From Microbacterium sp. LWH7-1.2 (lineage in GTDB: Bacteria; Actinomycetota; Actinomycetes; Actinomycetales; Microbacteriaceae), in NCBI RefSeq assembly GCF_038397755.1, contig NZ_CP151637.1, forward strand, positions 124,001-188,000: a DNA stretch of 64,000 bases. Direction: 5' to 3'. The stretch's first letter is position 1. Each line of letters opens with the position of its first letter. Shown piece after piece: positions 8,525 through 14,044 of this stretch. The position numbers and the translations under genes were made by a program. A model generated the notes under the pieces. It searched no databases, was not told where the DNA came from, and saw nothing but the letters and a program-made list of their open reading frames with translations.

Positions 8525-9076
8525 GTGACTCTCTCAGACGCCCTCGCCGCTCTCCGTGCTCTTGACCTTCCCGTGCCACGCATCAAGTACTTGGCCGCGC
8601 GGGTGGTTGCCGACCCCGCCGAGGCTCACATCATCGTGAGGTCAGCCCGGGCAGAGGCTGAACGGGTCCGTGCCGAGCGTGACGCTGCGGCAGGCATCGA
8701 CATGGCTCAGCGTGCCGCCTATGCCGTCAGGCAGTCACAGACGGCCGCTGAGAAGCCCTCAGAGGCGTCTAGGACGTGGCAACCGCGCGAGGACGAAGAG
8801 CCCGAGCCAAGGCCGGTCAGAATCACCTACACCGCACCCCGGAAGCCTGAAATCGTCCGGGAACCGAACCGACCCGAGCAGAGCGAGGGCTTCGAACGCA
8901 CCCGCGCCCAGCGTAAGAAGCCGAAGAGTGAAAAGCGGACGCCACGGGGGAGTGCTACGAAGCACGGCACGACAAGTGCGTACTCAGATGGGTGTCGATG
9001 CCAGCCGTGCCGCGATGCAGTTGCCGTATACAAGCGCGAGTACAGGATGAGAAAGGCTCAAGCCACCAATTCTTGA
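8525..9076 (+). CDS. Phage-type protein with C-terminal Cys/His motif, unknown function
   Basis: A 183-residue protein starting at GTG 8525 just after the purine run AAGGGGG. The N-terminus is helical and highly charged (an Ala/Glu/Arg-rich coiled-coil-like segment, about residues 38-75), the middle is basic and proline-rich, and the C-terminus contains HGTTSAYSDGCRCQPCRDAV followed by a basic helix. The HGT-x-GCRCxPC pattern recurs in small actinophage proteins and resembles a minimal zinc-binding or nucleic-acid-binding module; its function is not established. It follows the integrase by 53 bp and may be cotranscribed. No enzyme motif is visible. Confidence 0.6.
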   Translation: MTLSDALAALRALDLPVPRIKYLAARVVADPAEAHIIVRSARAEAERVRAERDAAAGIDMAQRAAYAVRQSQTAAEKPSEASRTWQPREDEEPEPRPVRITYTAPRKPEIVREPNRPEQSEGFERTRAQRKKPKSEKRTPRGSATKHGTTSAYSDGCRCQPCRDAVAVYKREYRMRKAQATNS

Positions 9077-9129
9077 AAATGGCGACGGGGCCATATTGCG
9101 GCGAAGCCGCGACAGATGGCAACCATTCA

Positions 9130-9810
9130 CTAGATGTTCAGGCCGGCCATCAACTGCCGCAAATCTTCTTCATCCCACCAGGAATCTGCTTCCCCTTCTT
9201 TGCCGACCGCGCCGACGCCAGCCGAAGGCTGAGGCGTCGAAGGCGCGGCTGGGAATTCTGAATCTCTTGTTGTAATGCTATAAGCCTTATTGTTGTCAAC
9301 TGGTTCAATCAACGTGTCAACTGGTTCAATCAAGGTGTCAACTGGTTCAATCAAGTTGTCAACTGGTTCAATCAAGGTGTCAACTGAGACAGCTTGTGCA
9401 CGTGTCCTAATATTCTTGGTCGACACCTTTGCGCCACGGTCCTTCACCTTCAGCACCTGCTTCACGGTCGATGACTTCCTCAAGCGGTAGTTCTCGGATG
9501 GAGAACCTTGGTGGCGTTGGTGGTCTACAAGCTCAAGCACCCCGGCTTCCTTCAGGAAGGCAACAACCTTCCTGACGGTGTTGTGGCTACATCCGCTTTC
9601 GTCCACCAGGCCAGCCTGGGTGATACGGATGTCCTCACCAGTCTTGAAGGTTCCGTGCCTGGACAGCGAATATGCAACAGAGTTGAAGCTAGCTCGGTTG
9701 ATGCCACGACTCTTCAGTGGGGCGTGTGGCACGTGCTGGATGAATTCTTGAAACTCCGCGTGGGTAAGACGGTAGTGGTCAACTACTTCTTGGGTTGGCT
9801 TGTTTGCCAT
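9130..9810 (-). CDS. Winged-helix DNA-binding protein with heptapeptide repeats
   Basis: A 226-residue protein read from ATG 9810, with GGAG seven bases upstream. Residues 58-96 look like a winged helix (RITQAGLVDESGCSHNTVRK then a hydrophobic helix and wing), similar to plasmid and phage initiators or regulators. Residues 143-172 are four copies of VDTLIEP/VDNLIEP, encoded by a 21-bp tandem repeat, and the C-terminus is acidic (SWWDEEDLRQLMAGLNI), a plausible protein-interaction tail. This is the only clear gene on the minus strand of the element, and it is AT-richer than its neighbours. It could be a replication initiator or the element's repressor; the sequence does not decide. Confidence 0.65.
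   Translation of the reverse strand: MANKPTQEVVDHYRLTHAEFQEFIQHVPHAPLKSRGINRASFNSVAYSLSRHGTFKTGEDIRITQAGLVDESGCSHNTVRKVVAFLKEAGVLELVDHQRHQGSPSENYRLRKSSTVKQVLKVKDRGAKVSTKNIRTRAQAVSVDTLIEPVDNLIEPVDTLIEPVDTLIEPVDNNKAYSITTRDSEFPAAPSTPQPSAGVGAVGKEGEADSWWDEEDLRQLMAGLNI
9295..9386. repeat. 21-bp tandem repeat (four full units plus a partial)
   Basis: Units start at 9295, 9316, 9337 and 9358, each beginning GTCAACTGGTTCAATCAA with variation only in the last three bases, then a partial unit from 9379. The repeats code for the heptapeptides of the minus-strand winged-helix protein. Two-helical-turn spacing is also typical of iterons. Confidence 0.9.
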
Positions 9811-9911
9811 GTCATATCTCCATCGTTTCTGCCTTCTCTCGTTCGGAATCGAGAAAGCTGAGGCCAGCCGGTGCGGAAACGATGGAAAGACGCGACCGGC
9901 TGGCCTCACCT

Positions 9912-10049
9912 ATGGTGGTGCGGGATTCCGATTCCGCTGAGACATATGTACGCCTCAATATGACTATCGTCCAAAAATGGAGAGCGCTCGGAAATCCGTT
10001 CCGCTATGTGCCGAATGTCTCGGCTCGTTTGGCCGATAGTAAGAAGTGA
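9912..10049 (+). CDS. Possible small excisionase-like protein (short or decayed)
   Basis: A 45-codon open frame from ATG 9912. The stretch VRLNMTIVQKWRALGNPFRY resembles the recognition helix and wing of MerR/excisionase-type small helix-turn-helix proteins (pattern L-x-T-V-x-x-W-x-x-G-x-P), but the usual N-terminal helix and the C-terminal wing are shortened. It sits between the divergent winged-helix gene and the small operon, a usual location for a directionality factor. It may be a truncated remnant. There is no clear ribosome site. Confidence 0.35.
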   Translation: MVVRDSDSAETYVRLNMTIVQKWRALGNPFRYVPNVSARLADSKK

Positions 10050-10116
10050 CAGAGGGAGAACCGCGCGGGGCAAATCCTTACGGCCTCGAAAGGGGACTTC
10101 CGGCTCCCTCTGTCAC
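10046..10116. repeat. 13-bp perfect inverted repeat with 45-nt loop
   Basis: GTGACAGAGGGAG at 10046-10058 pairs with CTCCCTCTGTCAC at 10104-10116, and a further CCG/CGG can pair inside after a two-base bulge. It lies directly upstream of the small operon starting at 10143. It could be a structured leader RNA, an operator pair or a processing site. Confidence 0.7.
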
Positions 10117-10142
10117 CTAGACCTAAGAACCGCAGGAATCCA

Positions 10143-10658
10143 ATGGCCAGAACCTCCACCATCAAGTCTCACGCGAGACGCGAGGACATTGAACGTGACA
10201 TCGCGCTAGGTGTACCTATTCGCGACATCGCACAGCGGTACAGCCTCTCTGCAAGCGCGGTCGCACGCCACAAGTTGAACCGGCACACGGCACTCGTCGC
10301 GGCCATTTCTGAAGATGGACCCGCCCCCGATGACGTGATGGGCCGACTCCGCGACCTGGCCGACAGCACCCGTCAGGCTCGATTGCTTGCCGACGCCACA
10401 GCATCGCCCGCCGTCCGTGCTCGGGTGGCCTCCAGTGAGCTAGCCGTGCTCGACAGGCTTGTGGACCGTCTCGGATTGACAGACCTGTCGGCCGTCGAGA
10501 TGGCGCAGGCAGTCGGGGAGCTTGTGCGCGCCGTCGATGCCTACGTGCAAGCGCACCCCGACCATGGCCCCGACCTGTTCGACCACATGGGCGAATCCGA
10601 CACCCTCATCGAGCTACGCGACGCAATGCGTAGCCGGATTGGAAAGAAGACATCATGA
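10143..10658 (+). CDS. Helix-turn-helix protein, first gene of small operon
   Basis: A 171-residue protein. Residues 12-45 (REDIERDIALGVPIRDIAQR then YSLSASAVARHK) form a clear homeodomain-like helix-turn-helix of the type found in phage terminase small subunits and transposase N-termini. The rest is predicted mostly helical with no known motif (LADSTRQARLLADAT and LDRLVDRLGLTDLSAVEMAQ). Its stop overlaps the next start as ATGA, giving translational coupling. A terminase-small-subunit or regulator role is possible; no large terminase is present nearby. Confidence 0.65.
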   Translation: MARTSTIKSHARREDIERDIALGVPIRDIAQRYSLSASAVARHKLNRHTALVAAISEDGPAPDDVMGRLRDLADSTRQARLLADATASPAVRARVASSELAVLDRLVDRLGLTDLSAVEMAQAVGELVRAVDAYVQAHPDHGPDLFDHMGESDTLIELRDAMRSRIGKKTS

Positions 10659-11092
10659 CCCCAAGCGGCATCTACCACGCCACAGTCTCCGGATTGACGC
10701 TTCCCGGCGTACCTGCCGCACCGGGTGCTGTGCTGTCCGCGACTGGGCGCGTGCTTCTTCAGGGCGAAGAATTCGAAGTCACGCCTGAGTTGTACGCCGA
10801 GACGCTTGACCGGGCCGGTAACAGTTGGCTCGACCTTGACGAGTCGGCGCAGTTGGCTCGGTGGGGAGAAGTTCGGTTCGCTCCCGGCCCAAAGCCTGAT
10901 GCGCTTACGTTCGGTGGCGACGATTCGTCCTACCGAATCCGCGCGTGGCAGCGTGACTTGGCATACGCACAAGCAGTGAGCGACCCGAATGAACGCCGTG
11001 CGGCTCTGGCCAAGGTTCGGGCGGAGTTCCCCGAGTTCGGCGCGAGCCATTCCCACACTCTCAGCACGACCAGAGACAGAACGGGGTACTGA
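10655..11092 (+). CDS. Hypothetical protein, second gene of small operon
   Basis: A 145-residue protein whose ATG overlaps the previous stop (ATGA). It opens with a beta-rich, Gly/Pro-rich segment (GLTLPGVPAAPGAVLSATG) and continues with a helical C-terminal half (RAWQRDLAYAQAVSDPNERR). No signal peptide, membrane segment or catalytic motif was recognised. The tight coupling to the helix-turn-helix gene and to two downstream mini-genes implies a shared function, which is unknown. Confidence 0.6.
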   Translation: MTPSGIYHATVSGLTLPGVPAAPGAVLSATGRVLLQGEEFEVTPELYAETLDRAGNSWLDLDESAQLARWGEVRFAPGPKPDALTFGGDDSSYRIRAWQRDLAYAQAVSDPNERRAALAKVRAEFPEFGASHSHTLSTTRDRTGY

Positions 11093-11094
11093 GA

Positions 11095-11241
11095 ATGTCA
11101 GCCGCAGACGACGCCCTCGCCGCTTTGGTTGGAGTCCTCGGGGACATCGAAACCGGAGCACTTCCTGCCTCCGACAATGACCGGGAGGTAGTCGTTAACG
11201 CCCTCGACGTGCTCGCAACACTGGGGGATGAAGAACGATGA
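11095..11241 (+). CDS. 48-residue acidic mini-protein, third gene of small operon
   Basis: The ATG at 11095 lies 2 bp after the previous stop and the TGA overlaps the next ATG (ATGA at 11238-11241). The product is small, acidic and probably one helical pair, with a Leu/Ala-rich core (ALAALVGVLGDIETG and VVVNALDVLATLGDEER). No family was recognised. The overlap geometry on both sides is the main evidence that it is translated. Confidence 0.55.
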   Translation: MSAADDALAALVGVLGDIETGALPASDNDREVVVNALDVLATLGDEER

Positions 11242-11456
11242 CCACCGACAACGCCAGAGAGCGCGCACTCATCGCTGAGATGCGAGCTATCGAGCGCCAG
11301 AAGGCCGCGACCGCATACAAGCCGCCCGTCTTCACTCCCGAGCAAGAGCGCGCCATCGTTGAAGGGAACGTCGAAATTGACCGCATCGCACGCGGGGACG
11401 CCGATGTCCCCGCCGATGTCGCCGCCGAGATTGCCAGAATCGTGGCTCTCGACTAA
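11238..11456 (+). CDS. 72-residue hypothetical protein, last gene of small operon
   Basis: Coupled by ATGA to the preceding mini-gene. The protein is predicted to be helical with a basic N-terminal half (RERALIAEMRAIERQKAATA) and an acidic C-terminal half (DRIARGDADVPADVAAEIAR). No domain was recognised. The operon ends in three consecutive hairpins. Confidence 0.55.
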   Translation: MTTDNARERALIAEMRAIERQKAATAYKPPVFTPEQERAIVEGNVEIDRIARGDADVPADVAAEIARIVALD

Positions 11457-11463
11457 CCAAGCT

Positions 11464-11529
11464 CTCGCCAGTTGCATGGGGCTCCTGGCGAGTGAGTGCC
11501 GCCCCCTCGTTGGTGTGCCGGGGGGCGGC
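11464..11529. repeat. Two consecutive hairpins after the small operon
   Basis: CTCGCCAG (11464-11471) pairs with CTGGCGAG (11485-11492), and GCCGCCCCC (11498-11506) pairs with GGGGGCGGC (11521-11529). They precede a third, stronger hairpin. The spacing is regular, so this looks like a structured transcript end or an unrecognised structured RNA. Confidence 0.6.
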
Positions 11530-11536
11530 GACCTCT

Positions 11537-11579
11537 ACAGCCCCCGCCAGTTCTCTTCCATATGACTGGCGGGGGCTGT
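11537..11579 (+). terminator. Strong hairpin terminator of the small operon
   Basis: Perfect 15-bp arms (ACAGCCCCCGCCAGT at 11537-11551 and its complement at 11565-11579) around a 13-nt loop, followed by the pyrimidine stretch CTCTTCTC. There is no long U-tract, as usual in this GC range. Confidence 0.75.
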
Positions 11580-11593
11580 CTCTTCTCAGAACG

Positions 11594-11764
11594 ATGGCCA
11601 GGAATCAGAATCGAGCTATGGACCGCGACAGCATCGAGAAGGCGGCAGACGTTCTAGACGACACGCTCTCTGAGATTGAGAACGGCGAGCTTGAGGCAAC
11701 AGCCGAGCAACGCGCCTACCTGAGGGGAGCACGGGACACTCTGCGACAGCTTGCAGAAGACTAG
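11594..11764 (+). CDS. 56-residue hypothetical protein
   Basis: A small helical protein (DRDSIEKAADVLDDTLSEIE, then a Glu/Arg-rich second helix ending ARDTLRQLAED). ATG 11594 is used; ATG 11618 is an alternative and neither has a strong ribosome site. It lies between the operon terminator and the serine recombinase. Sequence composition is coding-like but no family was recognised. Confidence 0.45.
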   Translation: MARNQNRAMDRDSIEKAADVLDDTLSEIENGELEATAEQRAYLRGARDTLRQLAED

Positions 11765-11788
11765 CGCGGTACATAAGAGGAACCCTTT

Positions 11789-12472
11789 ATGTATGCTTGC
11801 ACTATGGGCAAGCACGCGCCCCGCCCTCTGGCCCTCGCATACGTGCGTGTTTCGTCCGCTGTGCAGGTAGAAGAGGGCGCGTCGCTCGACGCTCAGGAAT
11901 CCACCCTCCGCGAGGAAGCCGCACGCCGTGGCTGGGCTATCGAGATTGTTCGCGAAGAGGGGAAGAGCGCCAAGAGCATTCATGGACGCCCCGCCTTGAC
12001 TGACGCTCTGCGCCGACTGGACAGGGGAGAGGCGCAGTACCTTCTCTCAGTCCGTCTGGACCGTGTGTCGCGCTCTGTGGCCGATTTCGCGGCTCTCATC
12101 GACCGTGCGCGCCGCCAGCACTGGGGCATCGTGCTTCTCTCTCCGAACCTTGACCTCTCGGACCCCTCGGGGGAGTTCGTGGCCAACGTGCTGGCATCTG
12201 CCGCCCAGTACGAGCGGCGCCTGATTTCGGTACGCACTCGCGAGGGAATGGCGCAGCGTAAGAGTGAGGGTGCAGTGTTCGGGCGTGAGGTTGCCGCCGA
12301 CTTCCTGCCGACCTACCGCCGTGTGCTTGCCCTGAGCGCGCAGGGGATGAGCCTCAACGCCATCGCCCGCACTCTCAACGATGAGGGTGTGCCGACTGCC
12401 AAGGGTGGCAAGTGGTACGCGTCTACCGTCCGGGCCATCGTCATGAGCGAGACAGCCAAGTCGCTCATCTAA
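11789..12472 (+). CDS. Serine recombinase (resolvase/invertase family)
   Basis: A 227-residue protein. ATG 11789 is preferred over ATG 11804 because AGAGGA lies seven bases before it. The catalytic N-terminal domain begins ALAYVRVSSAVQ with Ser22 as expected nucleophile, followed by the conserved RLDRVSRS arginines near residue 90 and the long E-helix region near 130-150 (VANVLASAAQYERRLISVRT). A short C-terminal helix-turn-helix follows (GMSLNAIARTLNDEGVPTAK). It acts by DNA cleavage through the serine and subunit rotation. It is the element's second recombinase; it could resolve, invert or provide an alternative integration route. No matching res or inverted target sites were confirmed. Confidence 0.88.
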   Translation: MYACTMGKHAPRPLALAYVRVSSAVQVEEGASLDAQESTLREEAARRGWAIEIVREEGKSAKSIHGRPALTDALRRLDRGEAQYLLSVRLDRVSRSVADFAALIDRARRQHWGIVLLSPNLDLSDPSGEFVANVLASAAQYERRLISVRTREGMAQRKSEGAVFGREVAADFLPTYRRVLALSAQGMSLNAIARTLNDEGVPTAKGGKWYASTVRAIVMSETAKSLI

Positions 12473-12596
12473 CGCATGTTGGCTAGGCCAGCGACGTTCT
12501 CACGAAGCAACTTGAAGTAGTAGGCGTCGTGGGGCGCGATGTCGGGGCCGCGTTGATGCGGTCGGCGCGCTTCTCCTTGACGAGGAAGACTTGGCA
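12469..12596 (-). pseudogene. Possible frameshifted C-terminal gene remnant
   Basis: On the minus strand, one frame reads CQVFLVKEKRADRINAA (from about 12596) and, after a one-base shift, another continues DIAPHDAYYFKLLRENVAG to a TAG at 12469. Both halves look protein-like and the combined tail has no start in either frame. It overlaps the recombinase stop. I do not recognise the parent family. Confidence 0.3.
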
Positions 12597-12757
12597 GGGA
12601 GGGCCAGCGGGTATATGGTTCACCCCCGCAACCCCGAGCATTTAGCTGACTAATGGAGTACCGTAGGAAGAAGAAACCGCCCCCAGTTGGTAGCTGAGAG
12701 CGGTTCTCCTGGCCCTGGAGCAGTGCGTGCACTGCGACAGAGGTCGCCTCCACGATT

Positions 12758-12788
12758 GGCCCCCTGTCCCTGAGAAGATGTGGGGGCC
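12758..12788 (+). terminator. GC hairpin followed by TTT
   Basis: GGCCCCC (12758-12764) pairs with GGGGGCC (12782-12788) and is followed by TTTCG. It may terminate transcription coming from the recombinase side. Confidence 0.5.
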
Positions 12789-12864
12789 TTTCGCTTGGGT
12801 ACGAGTCTACCGGCGAAGGACTACATTGCCGGGGATAGGGGCAAAGATGCCCCATCCGTCGAAG

Positions 12865-12895
12865 GTGAGTAACAGGACTCAGTCCCGTTACTCAC
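12865..12895. repeat. Long interrupted hairpin
   Basis: GTGAGTAAC (12865-12873) pairs with GTTACTCAC (12887-12895), and inside it GGAC pairs with GTCC around a TCA loop, leaving a single A/C mismatch. The low-GC arms and near-perfect symmetry suggest a protein-binding site or RNA stem rather than chance. Confidence 0.6.
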
Positions 12896-12985
12896 TCTCT
12901 GGTCCGAGGTACCCCAATGGGTACACCTGGGGTACAGCGGACATGCTCAGGCGTGGTCCAGTCTCGGCTGTGCGGGGATAGACCT

Positions 12986-13001
12986 TTGGTACGCGTACCA
13001 A
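12986..13001. promoter_or_regulatory. 16-bp perfect palindrome, putative operator
   Basis: TTGGTACGCGTACCAA is perfectly symmetric and shares GGTAC with the cluster at 12907-12936, which also contains GGTACCCC, GGGTACACC and GGGGTAC. It lies about 145 bp before the cargo gene. The binding protein is unknown; one of the element's helix-turn-helix proteins is an obvious candidate. Confidence 0.5.
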
Positions 13002-13145
13002 CGCTCGCCTACTCCTTGCCTACATCTTTTCGCGTGTAACGATTTGGTAACGGGGCATGCTGTGCACATTCGGTGGAAATGGAAAGGCTCGGTCAGGGCG
13101 GGAGTGAGGCTCAAGGCTGACCACTACAACGGCTAGATTTCCCTC

Positions 13146-13922
13146 GTGCCTGAGAGTATCCAGCCCGAAGAGTCCGATGAAGACTTCGCCGCTCGTGCGG
13201 AAGCACTGCGAGCGAGCATTCAGAATCACCCTGGGCGCATCGCCCACAACCGCTGGGACTCGGTGCGACTGGTACATGCGGCGCTCAAGTGGAACGAGCA
13301 CTTCCTGTTGAGGCACATCGACTTCACCGGCCCAGAAGGAGAGGCGAGGGCGTTTAGCTACATGGGCATGGAGCGAGAGCAACGGGAAGCCATGCAGACG
13401 TTCTGGATGTTCTTGTTCTTGTTCCTGGCCAACTACACCGCCATGAACACCACCCTCGTGGACAACGTGCGGGGCCTGATGGCGAACTATCGAAGCACGC
13501 CCTTCGCGCAGGAGGAGGAGAAGCGTCGCCAGTCGCTGGGTTACGCCCCGGTGACCCAGTTCCTGAAAGACCTTCGCAACTACATCACCCATGTCACGAC
13601 GCCCCCGCTGTCGTTCGAGATGTCGTTCCAGAACAACGAGACGAAGTTCGTGGCCAAGGTGAAGTCGGAACCGTTGCTTGCGTCCGGAAGGTTCACCGCG
13701 ACCGCAAAGCAGTACATCGGGGACCAACAAGACATCGTGATTGCTGACGCGGTCACGGAGTACGCCGAACTTCGGGAGGCGTATTACACATGGATGTTCG
13801 AGCAGTTCGACGCTCTGCACGGAGATGACATCAGGGCGCATGACGAGCTTGTCAACCAGCAGAACGCGATGTACGGCCTACCGGCGCAGAGTCCTGCACC
13901 AGACGATTCCAGCCCGGTCTGA
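13146..13922 (+). CDS. HEPN-like cargo protein of the element
   Basis: A 258-residue protein from GTG 13146. The hexamer TAGATT at 13134-13139 lies six bases before it, fitting a leaderless transcript. The fold is predicted nearly all-helical with a hydrophobic central helix (MQTFWMFLFLFLANYTAM). Residues 141-150 are KDLRNYITHV, which fits the Arg-x4-His (RN-x3-H) signature of HEPN-domain ribonucleases and toxins (Arg144, His149). HEPN proteins commonly act in toxin-antitoxin, abortive infection and interference systems. The gene stands alone next to attR, the usual place for cargo. No antitoxin or nucleotidyltransferase partner is seen, so a single-gene defence or a non-catalytic HEPN are both possible. 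Confidence 0.5.
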   Translation: MPESIQPEESDEDFAARAEALRASIQNHPGRIAHNRWDSVRLVHAALKWNEHFLLRHIDFTGPEGEARAFSYMGMEREQREAMQTFWMFLFLFLANYTAMNTTLVDNVRGLMANYRSTPFAQEEEKRRQSLGYAPVTQFLKDLRNYITHVTTPPLSFEMSFQNNETKFVAKVKSEPLLASGRFTATAKQYIGDQQDIVIADAVTEYAELREAYYTWMFEQFDALHGDDIRAHDELVNQQNAMYGLPAQSPAPDDSSPV

Positions 13923-14027
13923 CGAGGGCCTGACATCCCCGTCGTGCCAACTCCGTGCCAACTGGGTACGCTGGACTTGCCTGTGGGAGCCTCTCAATTT
14001 CGAGAAAATAGGACAGTCGAAGGCAGT

Positions 14028-14044
14028 TTGAGGGGACATGGCAC
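14028..14044 (+). repeat. attR core (17-bp direct repeat)
   Basis: Identical to 7255-7271. It contains the ribosome site GAGGGG and the ATG plus next codon of the ABC-F gene, so insertion regenerated the gene start but replaced everything upstream of it. Confidence 0.88.

Larger units (their letters stand above)
12473..13145. other. 673-bp hairpin-rich non-coding segment
   Basis: No convincing intact gene was seen on either strand. The stretch holds a possible minus-strand remnant at its left edge, a GC hairpin at 12758-12788, a long interrupted hairpin at 12865-12895, a cluster of GGTAC motifs at 12907-12936 and a 16-bp palindrome at 12986-13001, all upstream of the cargo gene at 13146. This is a candidate control region, origin or non-coding RNA locus. 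Confidence 0.6.
7255..14044 (+). mobile_element. 6.8-kb integrative element at the ABC-F start codon
   Basis: The element is bounded by perfect 17-bp direct repeats. The left end carries a tyrosine integrase immediately inside the repeat, and the right end abuts the uup-like gene. Inside are a winged-helix protein, a possible excisionase fragment, a coupled operon of four small genes, a serine recombinase, hairpin-rich non-coding DNA and a HEPN-like cargo gene. Base composition is visibly less GC-rich than the flanks, particularly at 9040-10140, and codon use is less biased. No capsid, tail, relaxase or FtsK/TraB-like gene is present, so it is either a satellite or mobilisable element or a decayed phage or plasmid. 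Confidence 0.88.

Noticed and set aside
9295..9386. CRISPR array
   Set aside because: Units are contiguous with no unique spacers and encode a peptide repeat; no cas gene is present.
12865..12895. tRNA or riboswitch
   Set aside because: Only a simple stem is seen, with no cloverleaf or conserved aptamer core.
7255..14044. Complete prophage or conjugative plasmid
   Set aside because: No capsid, portal, tail, lysis, relaxase or FtsK-like genes were found, so only a small integrative element is claimed.
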